From: Sorex araneus
Taxonomy: Eukaryota; Chordata; Mammalia; Eulipotyphla; Soricidae
Direction: 5' to 3'
Length of the DNA stretch: 64,000 bases
Assembly (NCBI RefSeq): GCF_027595985.1
Contig: NC_073302.1
Span: 393,504,403-393,568,402, forward strand
Shown here in pieces: positions 24,664-39,317 of this stretch; the stretch's first letter is position 1, and each line of letters opens with the position of its first letter. The position numbers and the translations under genes were made by a program. Below the pieces are notes generated by a model, which was not told where the DNA came from, searched no databases, and saw only the letters and a list, made by a program, of their open reading frames with translations.

Positions 24664-25632
24664 TCACTTTTGGCCTGAGGAAACAACTAACCAAAAGAAA
24701 ACAAAGTTTGAAAAAACACAAGACTTCAAAGTCTTTAACCATTATTTAAATGAATTCCTGTTCCTCACATAATCTGACCTAGATGTTAATTTTCATTAAT
24801 TTCTTATGAGATCCTTTATCCATCTTCCACTTGAGTAAGACCCATTTCTTGAGTACTGTGCTCTTGGTTCAAGAAAATTTCATATGCTCTATGTTCTCTC
24901 ACCACCTTAATTATATCAGTTTCCAACCAGGTACATGATAAAATTCCACCTCTTCAAGTAGTATTCCTGGAAAGACCAAGTTCTTACCAACTCAACTCTT
25001 CGAAACGTGTTGGCATTTAAGAGCCTGCATACCAAGTTAATTGTAAACAATCCTATATTAACTTGCTTCTTTCATTCTTGTCCTCCCCCAGCTGTGAGAT
25101 GTGTTCAAAGATTTAAATAGTACTTCATATTTATAACTTGTAATAGATGGCAAAGCACTGACTCATGAATCTTGTTGACTGATGCCCAATTTTTTTCCAG
25201 CCATTCTTAGCAGTGTTGCTAATTCTATCTGAGCCACATACTTTCCTTCTGGGAAAATTTAAATCTTAGTGTTTCTCTGGAATTTCTAGAACAAGGGTCT
25301 CAAGTTTTAATGCTTCTCAGGTTCATGCAGTGAAGGGCATGAAATATGAGAAGTTGGGGATTGGTAAAATTATGATCAATAGGAATTGTTAACCGGTCTA
25401 AAGGCATAAGCGTTTAGAATGGCTAATGGTTGTGTATAAGAATATGGGGACTTGTGATTTTATTTTGTCAACAGATGCAAATAATCTGGATATTTATGTA
25501 AAATTTCTCAATTATTTAACTTTACCATATGTCTCCAGGAATTTCCAATCAGCACAGATCAAACTAAAGACATATCTATTGGATTGGAAGAATATTTTTT
25601 TTATATACTGGATTAATGATTCTCAGCTTTGG

Positions 25633-25817
25633 GTTTTTTTTTTTTTTTTGCTTTTTGGGTCACATCTGGCATTGCACAGGGGTTACTCCTGGTTCATGCA
25701 TTCAGAAATTACTCCTGGCAGTGCTCGGGGGACCATACGGGATGCTGGGAATCAAACCTGGGTCCGCTGTGTGTAAGGCAAATGCTGTACTCGTTGTGCT
25801 ATCACTCCAGCTCCTGG
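25633..25817 (-). mobile_element. tRNA-SINE, type A, with TSD
   Basis: A reversed full copy, from poly(T) and 'gctttttgggtcacatctgg' to 'gctatcactccagctcc'. Target-site duplications are 'ttctcagctttggg' (25619-25632) and 'ttctcagttttgg' (25818-25830). Confidence 0.95.
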
Positions 25818-26381
25818 TTCTCAGTTTTGGCTACAATTTTATCACTTGGCCTGCTTTGAAAAATACTGCTTTCTAGATCATCTGTCAGAAGCATTTAATG
25901 AGAATATGTGGATTTTTCCCTTAGGTATCAATATTTTCCACCCAAACCTACTTATTTATTATGTAGCAAAATTTAAAACCACTATGTGGGAACTCAGGTT
26001 ACTTTCTATTTCTTTTGTAAACCTCGAGTTGACATTATTTATAAGTAGTGAGGCCTCAGATAATCTTAGTGTTATTGGATGTCTTAATTAACCCAGGTCT
26101 GAAAGCAGCTTTTCAATCTTTAATTTATCTTATAAATTCTGACAGGTGTTGAAAGTTTGAGTATCTAAAACTAATTCTATTTAACTGCATTACTGTATTT
26201 CTATCACATTAAATGGAAAAGGGTCCCGTTTTGAAATAAATGCTAAGTCAATAAAATTTTTTTATAAGACCAGTTTTTCAGTCTTCATAGTGTTTTGAGA
26301 ATGAATAGTGTTACATAATATGCCCAGGGCAAAATAACTATCATTGCAGTTTCTACATTCTCAGTTTATATAGCCCAAATA

Positions 26382-26623
26382 GGGCTGGAGCGATAGCACA
26401 GTGGGTAGGGCGTTTGCCTTGCACGCAACCAACCCAGGTTCGATTCCTCTGTCCCTCTCGGAGAGCTTGGCAAGCTACTGAGAGTATCCTGCCCGCACGG
26501 CAGAGCCTGGTAAGCTACCTGTGCCATATTTGATATGCCAAAAACAGTAACAAGTCTCACAATGGAGACGTTACTGGTGCCCGCTCTAGCAAATCAATGA
26601 GTAATGGGATAAGAGTGACAGTG
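26382..26623 (+). mobile_element. tRNA-SINE, type B, full length with TSD
   Basis: A complete young-looking copy with head 'gggctggagcgatagcacag', B box 'ggttcgattcc', the type B body and end 'aagagtgacagtg'. A perfect 12-bp duplication 'atagcccaaata' flanks it (26370-26381 and 26624-26635). There is no poly(A) tail. Confidence 0.97.
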
Positions 26624-26694
26624 ATAGCCCAAATAATGTTGAATAATATGGCCTTCTAATAGCTTTTATAATATATTTTTGTTTGTTTTGTTTG

Positions 26695-26837
26695 TTTTGT
26701 GGGGGGATGCATATCCAACAGTGCTCAGGCTTTACTTAGGACTTTGTACTCAGGAATCACTCCTGCTGGGACTCTGGGGACCATATACAGCATTTGAGAT
26801 TGAACCTGGATCAGGAGTATTCAAAGCATGCACCCAC
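26695..26837 (-). mobile_element. tRNA-SINE, type A
   Basis: Reversed body: 'ccaacagtgctcaggctt', 'caggaatcactcctgctg' and 'gggaccatatacagcat', with a decayed head. Confidence 0.8.
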
Positions 26838-27194
26838 GTTTTATAAATTTTACATATTTATAGCAGTAGGCATGTATGTAAAGACAAAGATAGAAATGGG
26901 GACATGGAAATACATTAAAAACTATAGTTTTTCATTGTGATCTCCACACTTCAAAGGTTCAATTGTCCTATACCCTGACCTTTAACTTTTCTGCTCCAGT
27001 TCTGATGTTTTCTCTTACAGATTTCAAAAATCTTTTATAGCCATAGAAATTCTGATCATTACTCCAACATAAAATCTGATCCTTTTTCCCCTTGCTTAAA
27101 ATTTAACCTAGTCCCTAGGTTTTGGTCAAGTGATTGGGAATAATTTAATAGACTACATACATTAAGTATTTCTCTTCTCTTCATTTATTATTTA

Positions 27195-27361
27195 TTTATT
27201 TTGGCTTTTTGGACCACACCCACCAATACTCAGAGGTTCCTCCTAGTTCTGCACTCAGGAATTACTCCTGGTGGTGCTCCGGAGACCATCTGGGGTGCTG
27301 GGGATCGAATCGGAGTTGGCTGCATGCAAGGCAAAACTTGTTGAACTGTCACTCTGGTCCC
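27195..27361 (-). mobile_element. tRNA-SINE, type A
   Basis: 'ggctttttggaccacaccca', 'caggaattactcctggtgg' and the head 'gcatgcaaggcaaaacttg', reversed, ending 'cactctggtccct'. Confidence 0.85.
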
Positions 27362-27564
27362 TCTAGTCTCTTTATTCTGTGCTTTAAATAGCTCTACTTT
27401 TTTAAAGTACAATTTTCTTGGTTTTGGCATTTAGGAATTACTGGTATATGGAGATTTTTGTACTTATATCATGATGATATAACAAGGAAACCATTAGGTC
27501 CCTGGAAAACTTCTACCTAAGAGGACTTAAAAATATGAGTAGAGATCAGAAGTTACAGTAGTTA

Positions 27565-27808
27565 GGACAGGTACCTAGTATGCACCTAGCCTGAATTTGA
27601 TTCCCAGTACCACATGACCTCTGAAAACTGCTGGATGTAGTGCTGGAGACCACTGAACACTAATGGATGGCCCTGATGATCCCCAGCACCGTGGGGCCTG
27701 GGCAGCTCTACATTTGAAATCCCTGGTGTTTAACCACGGGTCAGGCTGTGCAGCACCAGAAATGGCCCCAAGGGACACCACAGCACTACTTAGGAGACCC
27801 CCCCTATA
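27565..27808 (+). mobile_element. Old tRNA-SINE-like repeat
   Basis: It contains 'tttgattcccagtaccacat', 'ccccagcaccgtggggcc' and 'cactacttaggagaccccc'. It is diverged and its exact family is unclear. Confidence 0.5.
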
Positions 27809-28056
27809 AATAAGTATATTATATATATGCACATATATAATAAAAACTAATTTTCTTGAGGGAAAGATCTCATACTTATGGGAAAATACTAAATTCAGAA
27901 TTATAAATGCAAAAGCACTGATAGATGGTTTCAACATTTTGAGACATTTTAAGGGATTGATAACTTTTTCCTTCAGAAGAGATTATAGTTATATTGAAGC
28001 CTAAAATATTTGATAATGGCTTAATTAGATTACTTGGATATGGCTGTTTCAAGGGA

Positions 28057-28130
28057 TATACCTATATATACATATATATACACATATATATATAAACATA
28101 TACAACATATATATGTGTATATGTATATTT
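28057..28130. repeat. (TA)n/(CA)n microsatellite
   Basis: Alternating tatatacata units, interrupted. Confidence 0.9.
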
Positions 28131-28648
28131 TAGTTGTGTAATTAAAGTTGTTGGGAAATTGTAACAAATTAATATTGTATTTTATTCATTTTTTGAGACA
28201 TTGGTCATTTGAGTGAAAGATTTTAGGTCTTTAAACTGATCCCTTATCCTAGTTTTAATGCTACAAGTCTATTTTAATGAACAGATTGATCCATGGTAGC
28301 CTGGTCCTTTTGTGTTAAAAATTTTCTCATTTGGTTCTTAGCGGTTTAAGTCTTATTCTCTTGTCAATCATTTTTGCAATTTAATTAAAAGTTATGTGTG
28401 CATGCATATGTGTGTGTAGTATAATACATTTTTCTCCCATTTAATTACAAATAATTTAAATGATCATTTCATGCACATTTATCTTCCTCTCTATACCTAG
28501 AATGATGATTTTCACTATGTGCAAAGAATGAAATACTTTAAAAATGCATTGAATAAGTTTCTGTGCATAACACGGAAGTTCAGTATGGCATGTATTAGTT
28601 TCTACCTAACTAGTCAGAGGAAATAAAAGGAATCTATTTTATAGCCTA

Positions 28649-29809
<1,161 letters not shown>

Positions 29810-30947
29810 TTACACAGGTGTGATCAGTCAATAACATGTCATACACTTAGCAAAACAAAAACAAAAAGGCAGGAAATTTCAGTTTAAGTCAGCTGAATAA
29901 AATAAAATTGTATATACATTTATAACATACTTAGATAAATTCTATGAAGATGATAGTTTTATATGTGAGAAAATCACACAGTGATAGCAAATTTATTATT
30001 TATGCTTGGAGCTTCAAGGATGTGCTGGTTCTTTTAAACTAGTGCTGAAAATGCACAATTATAAAATAAAATCTTGACCATAGCTCTATGAAATTAAAAT
30101 AATTTTCAAAAAACAACATAAATAATACAACAGTGAATGTTCATAAAGTAATATTTACAATTCAGATTATAGATAATAGGGAAACTTCTTATATATATAT
30201 ATAAAAATCTCAAAATTTAAAGGATAAATGATCAAAGGACTTCACTAAACAAAGATTTCCCTTAGAAGAAAAAGTAAATTGCTCTTATATACATGAAAAT
30301 ATACTCAATATTAGTCAAAAACTCAATTGTCATAGGTAGATTGGTGGGTCCTAAAGATGTCTTTGAGCTTCTATGAACAGCACAAAAAGTAGATTCTCGA
30401 ACTTGCTTTCAGAAGTGAAAGCTGATCTGCTGAAACCTTAAGTTTTATCCAGTTGCATTCCATCTTGGATCCAGTTTGAATCAAACCTCCAGAACTCTTA
30501 TATACCAAATTTATTTGTATAATTTCTTCAAGTGATGAAATTTGTGATAATTTGCTACCAAAACAATAGAAAATAAATGCACAACTATATTTGGCAGGCA
30601 GTTCTACCTAAGCAATAAACCTCTTTTTCTGCTCACAAATGCTAAAGTTGTATACTTCCAAAGGAGAGTAATTTGATATTTAAAAAATTTCTCTAGTAGC
30701 ATACTATAGAAATGATCCCTGAAAATATAGTTTGGCAACTCCAGTTTGTGGATCTTATCCATTATACTTTAATATGAGTGCAATGATGTTTTTCTAGTGT
30801 CCCTAATTTCAGAATCTTTGGTAACAGAAAACTGTGCATGACTTCATTGTTCAACAGTGTCAAGGAGTACAAAGGCATAATGTACAGCTATGTAAAGAAA
30901 TGAGCAATAGGTCTATGTAAAAAATAGGTAAAAAAATCTAAAACTCA

Positions 30948-31149
30948 GGGTTGGAGAGATAGTCCAGGAATTTAGACACTTTCTTTGCATGCAGCCAATT
31001 CTACTTTGATTACCAGGACCGGATTATCACTTGAGTTCCTTGATCACTCCCTGGAGTGACCCTTAAGGTCAGAGACAGTAGTAGCCCCTGAGAACTGCCA
31101 GGTATGGCCCAAACCAATCCATCCCCCCCACCAAAAAAGAAAAAAAATC
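30948..31149 (+). mobile_element. tRNA-SINE, old
   Basis: Head 'agggttggagagatagtcca' and 'ctttgcatgcagccaatt', a decayed type A body and an A-rich tail 'ccaaaaaagaaaaaaa'. Confidence 0.75.
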
Positions 31150-34067
31150 TAAAAGCTACATTGTTATGTGTACAAAAGTGATATGTCATATACTCATGTG
31201 TTAACAGCTGAATGTGTTACTTTTCTATGTGAAAGAGAAAAATGGATTGATTTATTCTTTTATTTTCTTTTATGTTCATGAGAGAACTTTGGAAGGAAAC
31301 CAAATAATGGTTACCTATGGGTAATGGTGGGAAAGGAGCAATTGCAGAGAAGACACAAGAGGGAAATTATAACAGAGATATTTTACACAATCTCTGAACT
31401 TTTAAGCATCCTTATGCATTGCCTATTCAAAAATTGAATAATAAAAACATAAACTGGCAATCAGATTATCATACATTTGAAAACTGAAAAGTCAGAGAGA
31501 GAAAGGGAGAGACTGAAATAGTTAGAAAAAGAAACTTGGAGGACAGGGAAAATACAGGGAAAAAAAGACAAAAGCTTCAAGACAAGTGTTTTGTAGATAT
31601 GAAGCAATGCTGCTTATCTCTCAGAGAAGTTCAGTATATTATGTTTTCAGAAAAATTCAGAATACAATAAAATTTGAAAATAAAAAAGCAGAAATAGAAA
31701 ACCAGTATAAGGATTGAAGGATAAATTTGAGAAAACCCTAAGATTTTGATGAGAATACTAAGAATAGAAAGTAGAATATAAGAGAAAAACATTGAAAATA
31801 ATTCTGAATTCAGAAAAGTAAGAAATAAGGAGGACCATTATTAAAAATACCACATTAAGGCTTACCCCGAGAAAGCAAGAGAGTGATTCTCTCTCATATG
31901 CTTGTCAAATTCATGTAAATAATATGCACATGTATTATTATAATAAAAATAAATTATAGTGTATAAAGAATAAATGAGGAAGGTCAGGCAGAAGGGCCTG
32001 CAAAGTAAATTATGAGAATGATTTTACTGCAAATATTGTAGCTGCTTGATTAGTGGGTGGCAGACAACACTTTGGATTAAATTTTGAAATATGTTTGCCT
32101 TCACTAAATTTGCTAAATATTTAACAAAAAGTATGATCTAGTTTTCAAGACATTTAAATACATAAAACACATTAAAATACTTCAGATGAATGCATCAGAC
32201 AAAGTTCTAACCAAATCCCACTCTCAGAAAAACATCCTAAGTATTGAATAAAGAGTGCTTCAGTTTATGCTTGAATGAGAAAGGATGAAAGGAGAACCAA
32301 AAAGGAAAAACTAAGTGTGTGTCAAACATATTTGAGAAATAGTCCTTTTCCTAAAAGGTTATTCTAAACATTATACAGGCCTGGATAGTGAGGAGGCGAT
32401 TTAGAAATCCAAGCTCTTTTGCAGGTGCTACTGGAGAGATTTTAAGTGACGAAGTCCCTTGTAACCCTGGGGTATTATTGGTCCTGTTGCCTTCCTGATG
32501 CCTTTAGTGTTGTCTCTAAGTCAAATGATTCACCTGGGAGATGGTTCAAGTCCGTTGAACCAGAACCATGGCTCCCTGGAGACTAGCTGTATAGTTCTTC
32601 AGTATGAGCAGACTCCAGGGAGTCTCTTATTTCTCAAGTCGAATTTCACCAAGGGAGCAAGCATCATTTGAGATGGAAAAATAAATCACTTCACCTTTTG
32701 TTGTTGTTGTAACAGGGCGAAAGAACCACAAAGTAAAGATGGCGGAAAGAGCTGGAAAGATGGTCAATTATTTCTCAAAAAAATCTCCACCACCACCTCC
32801 CAAGTCTAATTTCAAGTCCCTCATAACTCCAGTTCTTGTTTTTCAGGAGCCTGACCCGTTCTTAAACCAAGAGGATACCATCTCACTGAGCTCTTTATCC
32901 AATTAGTTCTGACCCCAGTTTCAAATGGATTTATTTGCGAAGTTTAGTACCAGAGCACCAGCCCTCCTAGGGACCATTTGGTAGAGATGAGGCAAACCTA
33001 GGCCTTAGAAATATCACAGGTCAATGGTAAGAGAAAATTAAATCGGTTCTTTATTTTTTCCTTTCAGACAGAAGTTCAATTAAGGTAAGACAATAATGTG
33101 GCTCTAAACAGGCTTTCGGTAATGGGAATATTACTGCCACTGCTGGGTTCACATTCATAAATACTAATGAAGATTGGAAAAGCTGCTAGCAGCAACATGG
33201 CTCCAACTTTACAACCAAGCCCTCACTGTGGGTTCCGGGAGCTAATCTGATGAACTGCCATAATGACACAGATGAGGAGACAGAAAATGGTATCTTCTTT
33301 GAGCATCTTCTTAGAGGTCAAGGGGTAAAGAAATGAAAATCCTTTAAAGCAACAGATTTTAATAAATATGTATTGGGAAGATAGTAAATATAACAAATGA
33401 ATCTTTGTGTCTCCGTATCCATAATTTGCCTACTGGGGAGCAACAACACAGTAGAAGCATTTCTTCACAGTTCTTTCTTAACAGAACATAAATCTGGGCT
33501 AAAGCACCATTTAAACCTCCTAGGCACTCAGTGTCACATAACGCCTGGAAAATATCTAAGTTGCACCCTGGCAATTATTATTTCAGAAATACTTTTGAAA
33601 GTGCATTTCTTTTTTTAGGGTGCTGTAACTTTTGAAAAGAACTCTTCATTTCTCTTGAAAGTAGCATGAGTAATGCCTTGGATACTTCATAATAAATATT
33701 ACTATTTTCCCTATCTAGATTCTACATATTCTTGAAGAAGCTGTCAGCACTCAAAGTAGTGCAGCAAGGAATAATCTTGTAACCTAAGAAGGACGAAAGG
33801 GAGGTGAGGAACAGACAACATAGAAATGAATGAAAGTCAGTGAGCTTCCAATCTCTTCTATCCCAGTTCAGGGATCCAGCTCAGGCTGATTGCTTATTTT
33901 ATGTATTTCAGTTGGGCATCTTATGGTGGTCATGGAGTCATTAGTTAGGAATCCTCTTTTAATGTTTTAGTGCTACGAGTCTTTTCTACCTTCTCAGCTC
34001 TTGCTCTTTGTTGTCACATAATTAATTTTATCAAATTTTCTTGAAGGTTTAGAATGGGAGAGGATGG

Positions 34068-34230
34068 GTTGAGCCACATTCAGCAGTGCTCAGTGCGCAT
34101 GCCTGGCTCTGCGCTCAGGGTTTATTCCTGGTGATACTGGGGGGGGGGTTTATATGGTGCTGGAGATTGAACCAGTATTAAATATACAGAAGGCAAAAGT
34201 CTGAACCTCTGTAGTTTCTTTCTGGACCCA
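34068..34230 (-). mobile_element. tRNA-SINE, type A
   Basis: Reversed 'gagccacattcagcagtgct' and 'gcgctcagggtttattcctg', plus a short G9 run and a decayed head. Confidence 0.8.
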
Positions 34231-34257
34231 GGTTTAGATTTCATTCTATTATTTTTG

Positions 34258-34429
34258 GTGGGTTGGGAGGGAGGGCACATCCAGCAATGCTCAGGAGTTA
34301 CTCCTGGCCCCTCATTCAGTAATTACTCCTGGCAGTGCTTGGAGAACCATATGGGATGCCACGGGTTGAACCTGGGCAAGCTTCCTTCAAGGCAAGTGCA
34401 CTACACACTGTAAAATTGCTCTGACCCTC
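34258..34429 (-). mobile_element. tRNA-SINE, type A
   Basis: A second reversed copy only 28 bp from the previous one: 'cagtaattactcctggcagt', 'gaaccatatgggatgcca' and the head 'tcaaggcaagtgcactac'. Confidence 0.85.
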
Positions 34430-35200
34430 AAGTTTAGAGTTTCAAAAAATTTTCATTGAAGTATATTTACAGAAAAGGTAAAAAATTAAGTGAATTATCC
34501 CAAAGTGAACACTAATGCAACATTATGGCTATTCAGACATGGGACATACCAGCCCTTTTCCTTGTGCCTGTCAGTAAACAGTTCCTTTTCCTCAAAGGCA
34601 ACCATCAGCACACCTGATGCCAAAAATAAGTTCTGCGTGACATGAAGCTTCATACTGATATAAAGTATATAATATGTTATATCTAAAATATTTTACTCTA
34701 AGTTAAGTTTGGTGAAATTCAGTTAAGTAGTGATCAGAAATGATAGTGGGTGCATTTCTATTATTGAACAGTACTTTATTGTATGGATGTGCCACAATTT
34801 AGCCATTGACATTGTACTAGATGAATAAATAAAGTTGTCTTTATTTGTATTGTCTCAGAAGGAAACTGCAAGACTAGATTTAATCAAGTGGTTGATTTGG
34901 GAGCTCATAATGAAATAGGAAAGTAAGATACAGATTAGAAAAATATCCACTACTGGACTTCATCAGCAAACAGTTGTGGGTCTTATTCTCTTGTGATGTC
35001 TTGGAAAACAGTGCCTAATGGGAGTTGGGACATATTACCCCAATTGAATGCATCTCTAGTTTGGATAGGACAATCATTGATGACTGCTCCAGGGATGGTA
35101 ACATCATGGTTATTTTGGCCTACTTTGGCTACAGGAAGAGCATGGTCCTGTGCTCAGAAAATACTCCTTGGTAGAGGTTGCTGACTCTTGATATTAAGAG

Positions 35201-35369
35201 GCCAGGGAGATGGATGGAAGAGTTAAAATTAATGTCTTGCATTCAGGAGCTCCAAGTTTGATCCCTATCACCACATGGTCCACAAGCACTCAAGCACTCC
35301 TGGGCATTGAACCAGGAGTAACCCTAGAGCTAACTACTGGATGTAGCATCCAATCCAAAATAAAAGTCA
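35201..35369 (+). mobile_element. Old tRNA-SINE, type A
   Basis: Head 'ggccagggagatggatgg', then 'tgtcttgcattcaggag', 'tttgatccctatcaccacat' and an A-rich end. Confidence 0.7.
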
Positions 35370-35523
35370 TTAGGATGCCTGAGAATAATGAGGGCTGAGG
35401 CACTGAGAGAATATTAGTCTGCAGTGATTTTTCTTGTATATGCATGCACTTCTGTGATAATGGAGTTTGGTGTGCATGTGTATACTGTAGTGAAAATGGC
35501 AGAGTTTAAAATCCCAGTCGCTG

Positions 35524-35705
35524 GGGGCTGGAGTGATAGCACAGCGGGTAGGGCGTTTGCCTTGCACGCGGCCGACCCGGGTTTGATTCCCAGCATCCCA
35601 TATTGTCCCCCAGCACTGCCAGGAGTAATTCCTGAGTGCAGAGCCAGGAGTAACCCCTGTGCACAGCTGGGTGTGACCCAAAAAGCCAAAAAAATAAAAT
35701 AAAAT
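35524..35705 (+). mobile_element. tRNA-SINE, type A, young with TSD
   Basis: A full head 'ggggctggagtgatagcaca', 'gcacgcggccgacccgggtt', a type A body and the tail 'aaaaagccaaaaaaataaaa'. A perfect 16-bp duplication 'aaaatcccagtcgctg' flanks it (35508-35523 and 35706-35721), so it is a recent insertion antisense to GRM3. Confidence 0.97.
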
Positions 35706-37702
35706 AAAATCCCAGTCGCTGTATTTTCTTAATGTGGTCTCTAGTACAATGACAATGGCTTACTTTTCCTTGTACTCTAATTATGCCCGGAAATGCTGAC
35801 CACATAGTAGGCATTTGCAAAATGCTTCCTAACTGATGATTATACTGAATTGCATCAAACTTTAAAAAAAATGCCAGTGATGTTGCTGTATATTACACCA
35901 ATTAAATGTCAATCTTAGGAACTTGTAGCTTAACAGTTTACTATATTATTCTGTACCATGATTCAAAATGACTGGTTTCTGGCAAGTAGTTTTCAGTCAG
36001 CGGTGATTTGGGAACCCAGGACACATGTCTGAAGAGCCTTGGGGCTGCAATGATTCAGGATGTGGGCTATTACTGGTGTTTAGTAGATAGACTTGTAGGG
36101 CACGTCTAAGTTTTCTAGAAATCACAAACACACCCTCATAGCAATTATCTAGCCCAAAGTGTACATAGTGTCAAGTGTAACAGAGGTTTGGATTTCTAGA
36201 AATATTGTTATCATATCAAACCTCTCTTATAAATCAAAAGCATTCATGCCCAATAAATCCTGTATGGTGTTTGCATTAAGGTTACTAATTATACAGTTTT
36301 TGCCCCCTCCATCCTGATTACTACTTCTAGCTTGTATATTCCCATCAAATTTCTTTTCAAATTCCACACCTTTTCAACTGCATCATAACTCTACCTCGAT
36401 CTTTGTAGCAGGTATCTTTTCATATTAATCTCCATGCTTTCCCCTTTCCCTTGTTTTGGAATGTTAGTCAACACAGCTGGATGTCTCCTTGCTAAGAGAG
36501 AAGGAAATTCTTGTGTGTAGCAAGTGAGGGTGATGCCACAGAGCCTGTAGAGCAGTTTCCCAGAAAGAATGTCTCTTAGTGGGAAGAGTTAAGAAGAGCC
36601 GCTGTGGGAATCTTCTCCTATCTGTGCTGTCTTCAAAACAAATCTCGGTACTTTAAAACATGGTGACTTTGTAACACTTTCCAAAGGTTGTCAGTGTGGT
36701 GAAAAGGAGTTGTGAATTATGAGAACACATTTGATCCTTCCTTATGTTGTTTAAAATTTGGCTAAACAGAGCATAGATTAAAAAAAATAGACTCTCCCCA
36801 GAGTTGTCTAGAAGTGCACCTCCGTGACATTATAAAAAAGAAAGTACACATTTTTCACAATTTTTACTTTCAAATCACTTTTTTTTACCTGCTGTGCTAT
36901 AGATGTAACTGCTGCAGAGTGAAGCCTGGACAAAGGGTGAAAGCGCCTAAGAAAATTCTGTTCAAAGAGCTTCTAGTAAGTCAGGAGTGCAAGCTATTAA
37001 ACCACTTCTGAAACATGTGGCACAGCTAATATTCTGAAGAACATAATCACAGTCACAAAAATATTTAATAGAAAGAGTGTTCCATTTTTCAGCAACAATA
37101 CCCTATATAAGAAGTAGAGCTGCAGAATGTTGTCAGGCTTTGAGGATGAACTTTGCAAAGATAAAACCTAGCCCATGGTAAGTGAAATTTCTGAGGGAGG
37201 CAAATTCATTTCTGTTTTCTTGCCTTATTCATGGATGGGCATTGGGTGATTCTCTGTGAAGCCTCATATAAAGAGAATACAAGGGATAATAAATTACTTC
37301 CCTTCCCATCATAACTAACAGTCATTGTTAAGGTGTCATGTTTTTCTTAGGCCACTTTAGCACAGTCTGTCCTGTCTCCACAGAGAGGGGCTACCATGTT
37401 GAACCACATTTCCAGTGTCCTTCTTAGGTCATTAAGCATATTCACATACTGCTAAAAAATTCTAAACCCATACCCTAAATGGGTTTCTGTGCCCCTTGAA
37501 AGTAACGAAGGTGACAAAATAGGAAATAATCACTATACATTTTCTCCTCAGTCTACCATACTTTCTACTTTGACTGACTCTAAAAGTAAAGCTTCTGTCC
37601 AAAAACTTGACAAACTTCTGAATTCATTTTAACTCACAGGAGTTTTACTTTCACTCTTTCTTCAAGTGTGTTCAGATGGTAAGGTGGTTAAAATTAACTT
37701 GG

Positions 37703-38421
37703 CAAACAGAGAATGGCACACATCCAAACGAACAAAAGCAACCGCTGTTGGAGAGGATGTGGGGAGAAAGGGACCCTTCTACACTACTGGTGGGAATGCC
37801 AACTGGTCCAGCCCCTCTGGAAAATAATATGGACGCTTCTCAAAAAATTAGAAATTGAGCTTTCATTTGATCCAGCAATACCACTTCTGGGAATATATCC
37901 CAGAGAAACAAAAAAGTATAGTTCAAATGACATCTGCACTTATATGTTCATCGCGGCACTGTTTACAATAGCCAGAATCTGGAAAAAACCTGAGTGCCCG
38001 AGAACAGATGACTGGTTAAAGAAACTTTGGTACATCTGCACAATGGAATACTATGCAGCTGTTAGAAGATGAAGTCATGAACTTTGCATATAAGTGGATC
38101 AACATGGAAAGTACTATGCTAAGTGAAATGAGCCAGAAAGAGAGGAACAGACATAGAAAGATTGCACTCATCTGTGGAATATAAAATAACAGAGTAGGAG
38201 ACTGACACCCAAGAATAGTGGTATATAATACCAGGAGGTTGGCTCCATAGCTTGGAGGCTGGCCTCACACTCTGGGGGAAAGCCATCCCAGATAGAGAAT
38301 GGAACACCAAGTAAAATGTGATTGGAAATCCTGCAGGGGGAGGGAGAGGCGTGCTGAAAGTAGACTAGAGACTGAACACAATGGCCACTCAATACCCCTA
38401 CTGCAAACCACAACGCCCAAA

Positions 38422-38509
<88 letters not shown>

Positions 38510-38741
38510 AAATTGGAATGCCCTGCCACAGAGGCGGGGTGGGGTGGAGGGGATGGGATTGGGGGGGGATACTGGGTTCATTGGTGGTGGAGAATGGACA
38601 CTGGTGGAGGGATGGACTCTTGATCATTGCATAAGGGAAAAACAAGCACGAAAATGTGTGAATCTGTAACTGTACCCTCACTGTGACTCACTAATTAAAA
38701 AATAAATAAATTTAAAAAATAAATAAAATGTTCAATAAAAT
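37703..38741 (+). mobile_element. 5'-truncated L1: ORF2 C-terminus and 3' UTR
   Basis: The translated start gives the ORF2p C-terminal region: the Cys-rich [11 protein letters not shown] motif, LLHYWWEC, PAIPLLGIYP, CTYMFIAALFTIA and WYICTMEYYAAV. The 3' UTR carries an expanded GA tract, then 'cactggtggagggatgg' and an A-rich end. Perfect 12-bp duplications 'aaattaacttgg' lie at 37691-37702 and 38742-38753. It is antisense to GRM3 and cannot mobilise itself. Confidence 0.95.
38424..38508. repeat. (GA)n microsatellite inside the L1 3' UTR
   Basis: About 42 uninterrupted GA units. The homologous position in the 53.5-kb L1 copy has only a short gagagagaga run. Arg-Glu and Ser-Leu repeat frames here are artefacts. 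Confidence 0.97.
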
Positions 38742-39317
38742 AAATTAACTTGGTTACAGAAATCAAATATAGTTTTAAGCAGAATAATTCTGATACAAAA
38801 TTATATAAATATTAAGATTACATTTGTATATTATATAAAATATATATTCTTTGACATGTTCAAATTTATGTTATATACTATAGTATTGACAAGTAATATA
38901 GTGCACATATATAACTGCGATTCGTAAAGTATGTAGGGAATGCTACCACAAAGTTCAGTTTATTTACTGTAAAGTATACTTGTTTAATTTTTTTAGCAAA
39001 TTTTCATGTCTCTTATATGATATTTATACTGACAAAGAAAGGGATGGGGTATTGTTAACATTCATGGCTATATTTAAGTTTTCCTTTAAATCAATGAAGA
39101 AATGAATAGTGCTTGGATATCAGCATCAAAGTAGGCATACAACTGTGAAAGCAACATAAAACAGGGACTTTCCAATTTCCTCTTCTGACACTGATTTTTG
39201 TCTTTTCAGTTCACTTTCTTATTCCTAATACCCAAATTTCCCATGTTTCTCTAAGCAAAACCAAGTCCCAGCAACACAGTAGATTTGATTTATGTTGCAC
39301 TCTTAGGGATATTCACA

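Noticed and set aside
26382..26460. tRNA-like A/B boxes suggesting a tRNA gene
   Set aside because: They are the Pol III promoter of a SINE head repeated throughout the window. No tRNA cloverleaf with an anticodon arm could be drawn.
38168..38681. Frames of 111-138 aa with Arg-Glu or Ser-Leu repeats
   Set aside because: They read through the GA microsatellite of an L1 3' UTR.
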